DNA of 64,000 bases from Pyropia yezoensis (GCA_009829735.1 CM020619.1:10778375-10842374); one strand, 5' to 3'. Counted from the stretch's first letter, positions 10,898 through 21,710 are shown. A program made the numbers and translations. Notes: generated by a model from the letters alone, not told the origin.

Positions 10898-11411
10898 CTG
10901 ATTTATTGTTTTACTCAGCAACGTTGATTAAAAGCAATAAAACTGAAATACGAAAGAACATGTTGCTTAAACCCATAGAATAATCAAGTCGAAACAAGAA
11001 AACGTAAAGTTTTTGCCAACAATGCTCACTACTGTTCTCAGAAAGTGTAGAGACATTATTCTGTATTTGTCGTTTTGTTAAGTATGGCTGGTCAACGTGA
11101 GTAAATATATTGTAAACCATAAGATGGCTTCTTATAATACTATTGACTTGCAAACCCAGAAGAAACTTAAAGAAAACTATTCCAAGGAGCAGGTCTTGCA
11201 TATAAATACATGCATTGTGGCAACTTGATGCGTCGAGTCTTGATTGCCGCACGTGCGCACTGTCCTTTTTTTTTTGTCGGATGATAAATAGGTGCTCTGG
11301 CGGAGTGTTTTCGAGCCTGGGGCGCGCGAGAAATACTATTTGAGTGTAGTCAAGCGCACGTCCTACTGGGCTTTTTAGTCAGATTAGTGTGTGCTCGACT
11401 TGTGTCAAGAT

Positions 11412-11987
11412 TGTCTCTAGCATCCCGGGCCCTGACTTGGCGACGACCCCGGATGGCGACCAGGGGACACCAGGTGCCCGAACACGACTGCTGCGGGGGG
11501 ATGGTTGGCGGCCGTGGCCCGTGCCCGGTACTGAGCTGCGGTGGACTACGCTACCCACACGTGAGAGAGGGACTTCTGGTGGGTTTTTGCATATTTTTGA
11601 GGGACTTGATTTGAAAGAAATTGAGTGTGAGACTAGTGAGGGAGAATAGAAGTAGTAGTGATTGTGGCCCCCGACCTGACGAGGTAAGACTCGGGTCGGG
11701 GCCACTCAGGGCTAGGGGGGGGCTACCAGGCCAACGTGCCGAGGCTTCCGCAGATGCACGTTAAAAGGGACGGCGAGGCGCCGTTGGCCTACGCCCTCAG
11801 GGAAAAAGAAAGCTGCGCGTTTGCTTTCCTCTTCCCTGTGTGCACCACCGTGCGTATCTGTCGGCCCTGCCGACAGGCACGTGAGGCAACAGGCATACCA
11901 CTCTTGTAGTTCCTTTTTCTGTGTTACCTGTCCCCTTCCCCAGAGGGATATTGACACGTGTCTGAAGCGGGTCGAGTTTATACCACA
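11412..11987 (+). repeat. family A LTR, 5'-type position
   Basis: It starts TGTCTCTAGCATCC and ends TATACCACA. Three bases later comes TTGGTGGAGCAGCAGG, which takes the place of a primer-binding site; the same TGGTGGAGCAGC follows the LTR end of another element at about 26110. Homologous to 19034-19605 and 37817-38387. Confidence 0.75.
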
Positions 11988-12446
11988 TATTTGGTGGAGC
12001 AGCAGGGGATTGGAGTGTTTGAGGAGAGACATTTTGGAGCACCAATTGGGTTGTACCTGTTTTTTTTTTTCTGTGGTTCGGGAATTTTTTGCACCCGTTC
12101 ACGGGAATCCCATTCCTGGCTCTCCAATCCCTCTGTTGTGGTCTGACGATCATTGGAGACGCAGGCAACCGGATTGTGGCTGTCAAGAGACCAACGTGGC
12201 TACCCCACCGGGCACGACAGTGCCCGAAGGGACAGACCCTGCGTCCCTTGAGGCATCCAGGGTCACTGCGGGGGACGGTGTCCAACCGGGCGTTGTCACA
12301 GCGAGCAAAGCAGACCCGGGCGCGACACTCGGTAGCGGGCTGGAGTATCCAGGTGGCCAAGTACCTCCTGCTCCGGTTCCTCCGGCTGTCCTTCCCGTGA
12401 AAGCCACCCTGGGGTCAACGGCGGTCGAGTCCGCTCCAAGCAGACG
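11988..12446 (+). other. leader and start of gag region of a family A element
   Basis: After the primer-binding region an open plus-strand stretch encodes a Pro/Ala/Val-rich segment (CQETNVATPPGTTVPEG and on) of the sort that opens gag in these elements. It stops being recognisable where the LTR of another element begins at 12447. Treated as a fossil part. Confidence 0.4.
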
Positions 12447-12808
12447 TGTAGCACAATAGGTATCCGCTGCACGTCCACTCTCAGGCAACACTCACCAAGG
12501 GGGATCGGCACCAACGTCACCGGGAGGCCAAGGTTGCTGTCTTTGGAGCGCAAGCCACGGGACCAAGATGGGAGCCCAAATGGGAGGGGTTTGTTGTCCT
12601 ACCTTGGCCGGCGTTGGATTCGCCGCCGGCCCCCTCGTTATGAACCCACGGAGACACTACTAACTACCCTCCACCCCAAGATGCAAGTCCCTCTGGTCAT
12701 ACGTAACTTATAGATACCGTCACCCGTACGGACTCCCAAATTGAAAGTTAAGGGTTATAAGTAGCCCCCCCCATATAGGGTCACAATACGGTCAACCATA
12801 CTGCTACA
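12447..12808 (-). repeat. family C LTR (3' LTR)
   Basis: 362 bp bounded by a 7-bp terminal inverted repeat: on the plus strand it opens TGTAGCA and closes TGCTACA. A purine tract lies immediately outside the 12808 end on the minus strand, which fixes its orientation as a 3' LTR. No second copy was seen in the window. Confidence 0.65.
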
Positions 12809-13393
12809 TATCCCCCCCTTAGATTCGGCCCGTCCTCGGGTCGGGTTGCATTCGGGTTTCCGAATGTAAGTGGGTCGCGGGACCGTTTACCAGTCGGGTG
12901 GGGCTTTGCGCCCTGTCGCGACAGACACCCCTTTTCGAGGTTGTCTGAGGGGGGTGCCCCCCTTTGTGCGGTACACACACGATCCGTTTTCCGGACTGTT
13001 GAATTCCCGATGCGGGTTTTTGTTCACGATCCCCTTTCCGAGGGGTGGTGCAAGCGGATCCGCCACCAGGCGTCTGGTGGTAGGGGGGCCCCTCTCGTGT
13101 GGACGATTGAGTGGGGGGCGGGGGCTGCCCGCGTTGCATGGGGGCGGTTGGGGGTGACCCTCCTTGATTACCCCGTGTGGGGGGGCGTGGCCCCGATCCA
13201 GGTGCCTGGGTGGAGCGTCCTCGTAGCTCGGCTGGCGCGGGTCGTCCCGCGCTGCCCTATCGCTCGTGCTGAGCTGTGTGGTTATAAGCGCGGGTGCTCG
13301 CGCTTCCCTGGCTCGTCCGCGAGCGTTCCTTGTACCGGGTCGAGCCGGCTGCGGCTTTTTGGCACAGGGCGACCCTGCTACCCCGGCTCCACC

Positions 13394-15762
13394 ATGTCGG
13401 ACCCCCAGGTACCCGGGGGCGAGGACGACCTTCTGCTTGAGGAGGAGGAGGAGGTGATGCAGGACGACGTTCCCGTCTCCGCCACCGCTACCGAGTGCTT
13501 CCTGGCGAGCTCGTCGGACGAAGACGACCGGGTGACCGTCCGTGTGGCCCCGGAAGGCGCGCCGGGCGGGTTGTCGTCCGTGTGCAGCGGCACGACGGCT
13601 CCGTCGGGTGGCGGTCAACCGCGTGTAGCGGCTGCCCCTACTCCTACTCCTCCGGCGACCCGGATGGCTCCTGTCGCCGGTGCCGGCGCGGCTCTACCTC
13701 AAGACGGCGCAGCCTGTGTGTTGAACGGTCGTGGCGGCACCCCGGCCGGGGCGGCGGGTCAAGACGGTGCGGGTGCCCGCCCGGTTGGTGGTGTGTCCGT
13801 GGAGGCGGGTAACGGGTCTACCCCCTCCGTCCCCGTGGTGCCCACGTCGGGCCCGGGTGGCGGCGATGCTCTGCCCGCGGTGCCGCGGGCGACAGGTGGT
13901 CAACACGTGTCTTCCCCGATGGCGGTGGACTCCGGGAGCTACTCCGGGCGGGCGCCCGCCCTTCTTCTTCCTCCTCGGCCCCGTGCGCCTACGGCAACGG
14001 CCCATCTGCCGGTGGGGCTTCCCCCGGCGCCCCCGATTCTTCATGGGCCCGCCCGGGTTGCCCCGCTGGGTGGCGGCGTCGCCTTGGCGGCGGGTCAACC
14101 TGCCGTGTCGATGTCCGACTTGGTGGCTCGGGTTCGAGGCCTAACTGTGCAGGAGTCCATGGACTCCGCTGGGCGGATGCGGGTGGACTTCCACCAGGCG
14201 CGTCACCGTGGAGGGTCCTCCCGGCGCGTGAAGTTGGACCCGAGTTGGGAGCGGGAGTTGGTGCGGCTGGTCAACCAGCCGAATGCGGTCCAAGTGGAAC
14301 ATCATTGGGTCCTGAGTCAGCCGGACGACCGGCATGCGCAGCTCTGGCGCACCCGGGTGGGGCGGGGTGAAGTCTTCCTCGACCCCGCCTTCGGGATCTG
14401 CGACTTGGTTGCCCCCGCGTTGCCGCGGGAGGTTGACTACCCGGCTAGTGCTCGGAGGGTTGCGTCGGCGGCGGCGCCTGTGCCGTTTGGGGAGACGGTG
14501 GACGATACCGGCCGGTATCCCGGGTTTGAGTACTTCCCGGGGGTATCCCCGTATCTGACGTTGACGGCTCCGTACCCGCCCATGGCGGGGTTGAAGTCGG
14601 CGTCGAGCTGGCGACGCAGCCATGGTGTCATGGCGGATGCGTTCCGCACCGATATAACGTGTGCGTTGCAGACCGGTAACGGTCGCGCGCCGGTGTACAC
14701 TTCCGTGCGCCCGCCTCTGTGGCAGGAAGGGTGGGAACCCGCCCTGCTTTCCGGTTTGACACCGGCTCCTGTCTCCGATATTTCGGGAGTGTGTTGGCCT
14801 CCCGGCCGGTCCACCCGTTGCAGGGGACCTTCACCCTTGAGGTTACCCTCGGGCAGGTTTCCTCCTTCTTGCTGTCCGTCCGTCGGCAGGGGCGAATGTT
14901 CCATCTTCCGACGGGTGTCCGTCGGCATATCGGGCAGCTGGGCGTGGACATGATAGCTGCCAAGACCGGGTTGGCCCGGGAGTTCGAGGCCCTGCTGGCC
15001 GTTCACGATGCCGTGAACTGGGCTGGGGTGTTGACCCTTCCCCCGTACCGGGACCCGCAGGCTGGGGCTGCCCCCTTGCCTCGTCACTCGTTGCGCATCC
15101 GGCGTACTCAGCCGGGTGAGCCCAATTGCCGTGGGTGGGCGTCCACCGAGGCTGTTCCTGACCTGGGTATTCCCATGGTTATCCATGACCCTCTTCAGAT
15201 CCTCGCCCCGTGGTTCGGTAACCCGATACCGTTGGCGGTTGGCCGTCGTCACCGAGAGTGGGACTCTGCGGGTGGGGAGCGTGAGGTGTCCCGTCGTCGG
15301 GCGGAGCCCCGCAGGGTTTACGGTGGAGCCCCTTCAGTGGGGTACTACCGGGCCTCGTATCAGGCGCCACCGGCTCCGGTGGTAGCCGTGTCGGCTCCTG
15401 TGGCTCCTCTGGCTCCGCCAGTGTCACCTTCCGCCCCTGTCATGCGTGACGGGGGTCCCCGTCTATGGTATGAGGGCGTTGACGCCCTCATTGCCCGCGA
15501 GATGCGGGAGGGTCTCTCTGTTAGCTGGGGGGATATCCCCCCAGGTGCTGCGCTGGTTGGGTCCGCGCGTTGCTTCGGAGGCGTGCTGGACAGCCTCCAG
15601 GCAGCTCTGGAGGACGTGGAGGCTGGTCGCTGCACGCTCGTCCAGCTATGCACCGAGGTAACTCGGGCGATTGACCGTCGCAAGATTGCCGACCGGTGGA
15701 GCATGGAGGTGTACGCGTTTACGCGTGAGTGGCCTCCCTCAGGCAGCGGGTCTACCCACTGA
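13394..15762 (+). CDS. antisense-frame protein of the family C chromovirus (broken)
   Basis: A protein frame with ATG at 13394 in a good context (CACCATG), preceded by a TATA-like TTATAAG at about 13280. It lies on the strand opposite to the element's pol and converges with the chromodomain end. The N-terminus is acidic (EDDLLLEEEEEV), then comes a long Pro/Ala/Gly-rich stretch, then a globular part (WERELVRLVNQPNAVQVEHH; FHLPTGVRRHIGQLGVDMI; EFEALLAVHDAVNWAGVL) and a C-terminal segment (VLDSLQAALEDVEAGR, ADRWSMEVYAFTREWP). The C-terminal pattern resembles that of the antisense frame at 35524-37641, suggesting distant homology. Function unknown. About one break. Confidence 0.5.
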
Positions 15763-16209
15763 GGAGTGCTATTGTTTGTGAGGGAGAGGGACCCGGTGAC
15801 CCTTATGGTCGCCGTGTAGTAGTGAGTATAAACTCATCCCCCGCTGGGGCGTTTGCATGATACCAATGCCTGCCTTGGGGAGTACCCCGTCTGACTTAGC
15901 CGTGGCCTGCCTCGGTTCTTTCTCGCGCCCCAACCCATCCTGGTTGGTTAATACTCATGAAGGTCTACCTTCCTTGGTCCGTCACTTGCCCCATGCATGA
16001 GGGTTTACATTGGTGTAAGCCTCAGGTTACTTTGAAATATCGGAGTTAGTCACCTCCTTCAAGTAAACTTGTAAAAGTCAGTAGCTTACTGAGTTTGCCT
16101 AAGTCCGCTCCAACTTAGTGAACCAAAGTCTTGCCGAATCCATGTGACACCCTTCTTAGTAGGTATAAGCCTCACCCCCCAACAGCCGAAGTCGGTGTCG
16201 GTTGGGTTG

Positions 16210-16509
16210 TTACAGTAGGCGTCGTCGCCTCATGTAAGGCATGAGAAGTTGGCGGGGTATATTCGCCGCCTGTTCCCAGGTGGGTGAGTCGTATCCGACC
16301 CACATCACCTTGACGTACCAGGGTCCTGGTAAGTCCGCGTCGGTGTGTCCGACCACGCTCTCTACTTGGTATGGAATCCCATCCGGTCCCACCGGGTCAT
16401 CTGACCGGTGGGTTGTAAGAGCTTCATGTAGCAACCCAGCCGGTACCGGCTGAGGCTGTTCCGGCTTCGGAGCAGGTGTCACATCATTGAGATTTGTGGC
16501 AAAAACCAC
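16210..16509 (-). mobile_element. integrase C-terminus with chromodomain, family C
   Basis: The minus-strand frame ends YQVESVVGHTDADLPGPWYV, VMWVGYDSPTWEQAANIP, matching a chromodomain (aromatic cage positions, W-x-G-Y, TWEP-like). Chromodomains at the end of integrase mark the chromovirus branch of Ty3/gypsy. The rest of the integrase is missing upstream. Fossil. Confidence 0.7.
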
Positions 16510-16979
16510 TTACACACACGGCACCCAAGTTGGGGCGGTGTACAAGGGCTGCCTCCCGTGTCGGGGGAACCGGAAGAAGTGCAAGTCGCACACACTCTGT
16601 CCCTGTTGTGGGGCAAACCCCCCACTGACAAACAAGAGGATGGTGTGTGGTCCAACAGTTTCTTGGTCGGGACGGGGACGCAGGGCCAAGCCCCGCTGTC
16701 CCTCCCCTTATCCCCCCAGGGTCCCCTCAGAATCTCGCCACTCAGAATCTCCCACCCCAGCACCTGCCCACCGGGCCACACGAAAATTCAAGACGATAAG
16801 TGCAGAAAACCCTCAAATCCAAGTTGGATTTACTACTAAGCTAACTATCCCAAACTTAGGGAATACGGACCCAAATGCAGGGGGAGGAACGGATCAGGCT
16901 AGTGGCCTGCCGCCCCTTGCATGGCACGTGTTGCCCCCCTACCTGGGGGTCAACACTGCCACACCGCCGACGCTCCTGA
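16510..16979 (+). other. unassigned segment with a cysteine cluster
   Basis: A plus-strand frame without an ATG start is open through about 16487-16999. It carries GCLPCRGNRKKC then LCPCCG and a later MVCG, spacing C-x2-C-x6-C-x5-C-x2-C-x12-C, close to a Zn(II)2Cys6 binuclear cluster with basic residues between the second and third Cys. The remainder is Pro/Ser-rich. It could be part of a gag-type nucleic-acid-binding region of the surrounding elements, or a captured DNA-binding domain. The right edge, about 16980, is where similarity to the family A antisense frame begins. Confidence 0.35.
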
Positions 16980-18847
16980 AAACTCGTGAAGGTCCCTGAC
17001 CAGCGCTGGGCAAAGTCATGCCGGGTCAAGGTCGCAAGGAGCTCACCAACCACCGGACTGTCCGACATCAGACCGCTGTCCGCACAAGCAAACACCTGGT
17101 CGACCACGTCGTTCAACACGCTGGCATACGTGCCCAGCACCAAGGAAGAACCGACGCCCTCAACCTGCACCGGAAGTCGGCCCATCTGATCCTCGATCAT
17201 GCCCATGTCGTACCGGTCGCACGCCGGGCCACCTTGAGTCAGGTACCAGTCGGGCACCCAGACGCGGGAAAGGCGTAGCGTCGGCGCCGGAATCTAAAAC
17301 CGACCTGAGGACGCCAAACCCGGACGGCTAGCACCGATGCCGAAAGCAGGAGTACCCAACTCAAAAGTGAGCACCGAGCCGCCACCAGCCGTAGAAGTCG
17401 CACGAGGAGGAGCGGCCGCAGTAGTAGGCGACCGGATGGCACCGCCGGGAGCAACGCCAAGAGCCGCAGCAGGCAAACGTGGTGCCGGAGGAGCCTGAAG
17501 CACCGGTGCAGGAAGGGCCTGGCGCGCAAGCGCCGGCGACGGCGAAGGCGAAGCTACCGGTGCAGCAAAAGGAAATGGAGGAGCTTGAACACTTGCAGAC
17601 GCCCGACCGACCGCCGAAGCCCACCCGGACTCTTGTACCGGCGGAAGCTGCACCTTGGCTGGAGAAGTCTAGTAGACCACCTGCTCCCAACCCGAGCCAT
17701 CCCGACGCGGACTATTTCGGTCCGCGATCGAGCTCAAGAATATCCGGTCGTGCACCGGGAGCTGACACCGGAAGTCGATCATCGCCTGGAAGAGTTCCTT
17801 ATACTCCACATCCTGGCTGCACAAAAAGTCGACGGTCAGCTTCTCGACAATCCAGACCATCATCAGGTCCGACAGAAGCCAGAGCCGGTTGGATACCAAG
17901 ACCGCATGAAGCCAGTGGTTGGCAGCCAAGACCGTCATCTCGGAGGTGTACATCATGCACGGGATCGAGTGGAAGAAGCCCTTGATCGACGCCTGGGTGA
18001 GAGCGTCCAGAAAGTACCAGGTGAAGGGGATGCTTGACGGCACGAACCCGACCGGGATCTCGACTTCATGCTGCTGCGGGATGACCTTGGGGTAGTACGC
18101 CGCCCATTTGGCCTTGTCCAGCTTCCAGAACTCTTGGTGGTGGCAGCTCACGATGTAGTCCCGCGGGCGCCCCCGCCGCTCGCCTTACTCCCGCGCCGGC
18201 GACAACATGGAGTATTTCGGGGTCAAGAAGGGCGGCTCCAGAGCGATTATCTCCGGACGGGGATCACACGTCAAGTTCCCCGGTCCCTTGAGCGCCTCGT
18301 CCCAAACCTTGAGCGTCCGGTGGACGTGATCCTCCTCCTCCGGCCACCGGAGCACGGACACAGACACTCGGCGCTCGTTCAAGAGAAGATCCAGCACCAG
18401 CGCAAAGGGGAGGTCCTCGAGGCGGGCAACCCAAGACGAACCGGAAAAGCTCTGGGAGCGGTCTTGAGCCAGGCGCATCTGGTCCGCCGTGTACAGGCGC
18501 GTCTTGTCCATCTCGGCCAAGACCCCGCGCTGGAACTCCTTACGCCAGATGGCCAGGCGGTCCTGCTGGCACCGAACCGCGCTGACTTTCCCGACCACTG
18601 TGGAGTAGCGCCGGGTCGCCAGGGGATCGTCACCGAGAAGCATCTCCGGGAGACCCACGGGGGGGGTCTCGACTAGGCGCGACGCCGGAGCCGGGGGCAC
18701 TTGATCCGCCTCCTCCGCCGTAACGACCGGCGTCTGCGCCGACACCCGAGGAACCGGAGGCAGGAGAGGGGCACGACCACCCAAGTTCTCCTCCGCGGAA
18801 CCCGCCACCGGAGCCACGGGCGCAACCTGAATCTCGGAGCTTGACAT
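16980..18847 (-). mobile_element. antisense frame of a family A chromovirus, decayed copy
   Basis: This stretch is a close relative of 35524-37641. It starts at ATG 18847 (MSSSEIQVAPVAP against MSSSEIRVGPAAP) and shares blocks such as SSWVARLEDLPFAL, FTWYFLDALTQASIKGFF, PDWYLTQGG and GTYASVLNDVVD. Similarity ends near 16980, before the equivalent C-terminus. Broken by several breaks and truncated. It lies immediately before the polypurine tract and 3' LTR, in the same relative position and strand as in the other copy. Confidence 0.7.
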
Positions 18848-19033
18848 GCCGTGCAGAACCAGGGGGGACGGGAAGGCCAAGGTGAAGGAAAGAGGAGGGG
18901 GGCGGGGCAGGGGGAAGGTGATCACGGCGCAGGGTAAAGACGCTCGACATCGGCACCGGTGTGGACGTGCTCGAGGCTGTGCACGCTGGCACCTGGTACG
19001 ACCTGAGGACGTGCCGGACTAGGGAGGGAGCTA

Positions 19034-19605
19034 TGTAGCATTCCTGGCCTTGACTTGGCGTCGACCCGGGATGGAGACCAAGGGACACCAGGTGCCAGGA
19101 CACGCCCGCCGTGTGGGGATGGTTAGCGACCGTGGCCCGTGCCCGGCACTGGGATGCGGTGGACTACGCTACCCACACGTGAGAGAGGGACTTCTGATGG
19201 GTTTTTGCACATTTGTGAGGGACTTGATTTGAGAGAATTTGAGTGTGAGATTAGTGAGGGACAATAGAACTAGTAGTGATAGTGGCCCCCGACCTGACGA
19301 GGATAGACTCGGGTCGGGGCCACTCGGGGGTAGGGGGGGGCTACCTGGCCAACGTGCCGAGGCTTCCCCAGAAGCACGTTCAAAGGAACAGCGAGGCGCC
19401 CTTGGCCCGCGCCCTCAGGGAAAAAGACAACTGCGCGTTTGCTTTCCTCTTCCCCGTGTGCACTACCGAGCGTATCTGTTGGCTCTGCCAGCAGGCACGT
19501 GAGGCAACAAGCATACCACTCTCGTAGTTCCCCTTTCTGTGTTTCCTGTCCCTTTCCCCCGAGGGATACTGACACGTGTCTGAGAGGATCGAGTTTTATA
19601 CCACA
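19034..19605 (+). repeat. family A LTR, 3' LTR
   Basis: 572 bp from TGTAGCATTCC to TATACCACA, with the purine tract AGGGAGGGAG directly upstream, which fixes the plus orientation. Closer to the copy at 37817-38387 than to the one at 11412, judged by eye. Confidence 0.8.
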
Positions 19606-20753
19606 GTCCCGCGAGCGGTCTTGGTGCGACATCGCGACAAGGAAAGCCCGCTGAGCTGCCATGAAACCGAGGGTTCCAAGAAAGCGCGAGAGGAGTCGAA
19701 TCCGACCCTTGGGAGGCAGCTGTCTTGGTCCGCCTGCTCGGGCGAGGGGTAGGCATGGTGCCGTTCGAGGTGCGGCCGCAGGCGAGCCGCGCACCGAGCA
19801 AACCTGCCAGCAGTTGGCACGCGATGGGTGTGAAGGGCGAGGGTGCTGGTCGTGGCACTATTTCTCGCATCAAGCGAGCGAGCCCGATTGTTCACAAAGG
19901 ACAGTGGGGCAAGAAAGACCTCTGTCGACGCGGTATAAGTAACAAGTGTCCAAGGGATGCTCGACGTCCGAAGGCGATCGAGTGGTGGTTTGGGTCCGAT
20001 ATCTATCATTTTCAGACTGTTAAGTCTCGTTTAAATGTACAATTCCTGGGATGTCGACTTTTCGACTCGGGGCACCGCGCACGCCGCGGTAACTCCTCCG
20101 CAGAGGTCGATCATGGTCGATCCTGCTCGTGGACGATCGAATGGATCCCAGTCATCCCTCTTGAGATACCGATAGGTGTCGAAAGGGCCGCTGAGGAAGA
20201 AGGGAATGGCGAGCCGCGGCCGCGCGTGCGCGCTCGGATGGCGAGGGCGCGGCGTGAGAGCAATGTACTGTATGTACAGTAAGTACATACGTTGGGGCGA
20301 GGATGGTTTGGTTGGGGCGAAAATGGTTTGACTGGGCCGAGAGTGGTTGGATTGAGGTGAGCAACCGTTCTGTACAGTTGAACTTCAAGCTCTCGAAACA
20401 TTGAACAGTACACATCTGCAGTACAATGGTTTCAAGCCTGGAACGCGTGAACCTAGCATCACGTGGGAAGTCTGTAGAAAAGTTTCATTCGTCCATCGAA
20501 GTGCCAGCCAAGTGGTTGATCCTTAGTCCCGTGGCACGAAGACCACGTGGCACCAAGGTGGCGGTGGGCAAGGAGGGCAAGGAGGGCAAGGAGGGCAAAG
20601 GGACAGCAGCAGGGGTGTCGTCGCAGTCCGTCAGACACTGCCTGCTGTCCCTCCCCCACGTTCGTGGAGCGTCTTGTTCCCCACCCCCGGCTCATTCCTA
20701 TTTCTGGCGCCGAGACAGTCCACGGCCCCCTTTCTGGAAGCGCGCCCTCCGCC
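19606..20753. other. intergenic region upstream of the 20754 gene
   Basis: No recognisable gene on either strand. It holds a TGTACAGT/TGTACTGT palindromic cluster at about 20264-20290, three 20-bp tandem units at 20291-20350, and four 9-bp GGGCAAGGA units at 20566-20601. The last two could be promoter-proximal repeats of the next gene. Confidence 0.5.
20291..20350. repeat. 20-bp tandem repeat, three units
   Basis: Units begin at 20291, 20311 and 20331. The first two are nearly identical (GTTGGGGCGAGGATGGTTTG and GTTGGGGCGAAAATGGTTTG); the third is degenerate. Confidence 0.75.
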
Positions 20754-21710
20754 ATGCTTTCCGCCCTCCTCGGCGCCATCTTCTCCGCCACCGCCGTCTA
20801 CCTCACACTCCACGCGGCGCCTGGCCGGCAGCGGCGGACGGCCGCCGCCGCCGCGTTTGCCGCCTACGAGGCGGGTGCGGTAGCGTATGGCCGTGTCCAG
20901 GACGGGCGGGCGGCCTCTCGGGCGGCACGCCTGGGCCACGTCCCCGCCGGGTGGTTGCCGCCTCGCAGCCGGGACGTGGCGCCGCCTCTGCTGCCTCCTC
21001 CTGCCAGCCAAGGGGGGGGGGGGCGGCTCTTTGGCGGCATTGGTGGTGAGGATGTGGGCGTTGCCTCCGCACGGCTGCTACAGCCTCCGCGGGATGGCGG
21101 TGCGGACGGAGGGGGCAGTGGCCGAGGCGACGGCGGCGGCGGCACCCTCTGGGCTCAGCGCACGGTGGCGGTGCCGCGGGCGGTGGTGGACCCCCCCCGG
21201 GGCCTTCGCGGCGTGACGTGGCACTCCCTGACGGGCTTGGGCCCGCCGCCGCTGCGAGTGTCCCCGGTCGAGGGGGTGGTGGCGGGCGTCCTCCCAGAGG
21301 TGGCGGACCTCAAGGCCGGCATCGTCCATGTGTACGTCCTTAAGGGCGCGTCGGGGCTGTTTGTCGCGGGAAGTGGCGCCGGCGGGGGGGAAGGGGGCGG
21401 AGGCGGCGCCGGTGGCGTCGGCCGTGGCGGCGTGGCGGGAGGGACCTCCCTGGTGGAGCGCCTCGCCACCGCGCTAGGGTTGTGGGGGGTGGGAGATGCC
21501 ACCGCAGCGAATGCGCTCGCGGCCGCCATCACCGCGTCGCGGTGTGGGGGGCTAGGCGCCGCCGCGGGGGGCGGGGGGGGGGTAAGCCTCCCCGTTGTGG
21601 ATGGCCACCTTGCCATGGGCGGCGGCCGCCAGTTGTGGATGGTCACAGGTGGGGGCAAGGGGTCTGCCGGCCCACGACTGGTTGTTACTCTGCACGGGGA
21701 GCGCTGGTAG
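20754..21710 (+). CDS. hypothetical membrane-anchored protein, 318 aa
   Basis: I chose the ATG at 20754 (CGCCATG context) because residues 1-22 (MLSALLGAIFSATAVYLTLH) form a hydrophobic segment that makes a sensible N-terminal anchor or signal; the open frame upstream of it is Arg-rich and unlikely to be coding. Residues 23-70 are helical and Ala/Arg-rich (FAAYEAGAVAYGRVQDGRAA). A Gly-rich linker follows. The second half looks folded: VTWHSLTGLGPPPLRVSPVE, then AGIVHVYVLKGASGLFVAG, a Gly-rich insert, SLVERLATALGLWGVG and a C-terminal QLWMVTGGGKG, LVVTLHGERW. No family recognised. Single exon. The TGTACA cluster and short tandem repeats upstream may be part of its promoter. Confidence 0.5.
   Translation: MLSALLGAIFSATAVYLTLHAAPGRQRRTAAAAAFAAYEAGAVAYGRVQDGRAASRAARLGHVPAGWLPPRSRDVAPPLLPPPASQGGGGRLFGGIGGEDVGVASARLLQPPRDGGADGGGSGRGDGGGGTLWAQRTVAVPRAVVDPPRGLRGVTWHSLTGLGPPPLRVSPVEGVVAGVLPEVADLKAGIVHVYVLKGASGLFVAGSGAGGGEGGGGGAGGVGRGGVAGGTSLVERLATALGLWGVGDATAANALAAAITASRCGGLGAAAGGGGGVSLPVVDGHLAMGGGRQLWMVTGGGKGSAGPRLVVTLHGERW

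Larger units (their letters stand above)
10000..11411. other. AT-rich island
   Basis: 10000-10440 and 10920-11260 are strongly AT-rich against the GC-rich background and hold no gene. The block between them carries the hAT transposase fragment. The compositional jump at both edges suggests the island arrived as one mobile segment, but I could not find matching terminal inverted repeats at its ends. Confidence 0.5.
12447..16509 (-). mobile_element. 3' half of a Ty3/gypsy chromovirus (family C), minus orientation
   Basis: Read on the minus strand, the parts are the end of an integrase with a chromodomain (16509-16210), a spacer, a long frame on the opposite strand (13394-15762 plus), a polypurine tract (AAGGGGGGG, complement of about 12811-12820) and a 3' LTR (12808-12447). 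The 5' half with gag, reverse transcriptase and most of the integrase is absent. It sits in the leader/gag region of a family A element, and the five bases before its LTR are AGACG. Broken: 5' truncated, with at least one further break. Confidence 0.65.
11412..19605. mobile_element. nest of decayed Ty3/gypsy elements
   Basis: The block is bounded by two plus-oriented copies of a 572-576 bp LTR (family A, 11412-11987 and 19034-19605). Inside, in order, are a primer-binding region and leader of a family-A element (11988-12446), the 3' part of an element of opposite orientation with another LTR (12447-16509), an unassigned piece (16510-16980), and the antisense frame and polypurine tract of a family-A element up to its 3' LTR. 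Pol of family A is missing. The two family-A LTRs differ visibly and no matching target duplication was found at their outer edges, so they may not come from one insertion. Old and broken, with many breaks. Confidence 0.7.

Noticed and set aside
11412-19605. Reading the two outer LTRs as one complete family A element
   Set aside because: The LTRs differ visibly, no matching five-base duplication flanks them, and pol is absent; they may belong to separate insertions.
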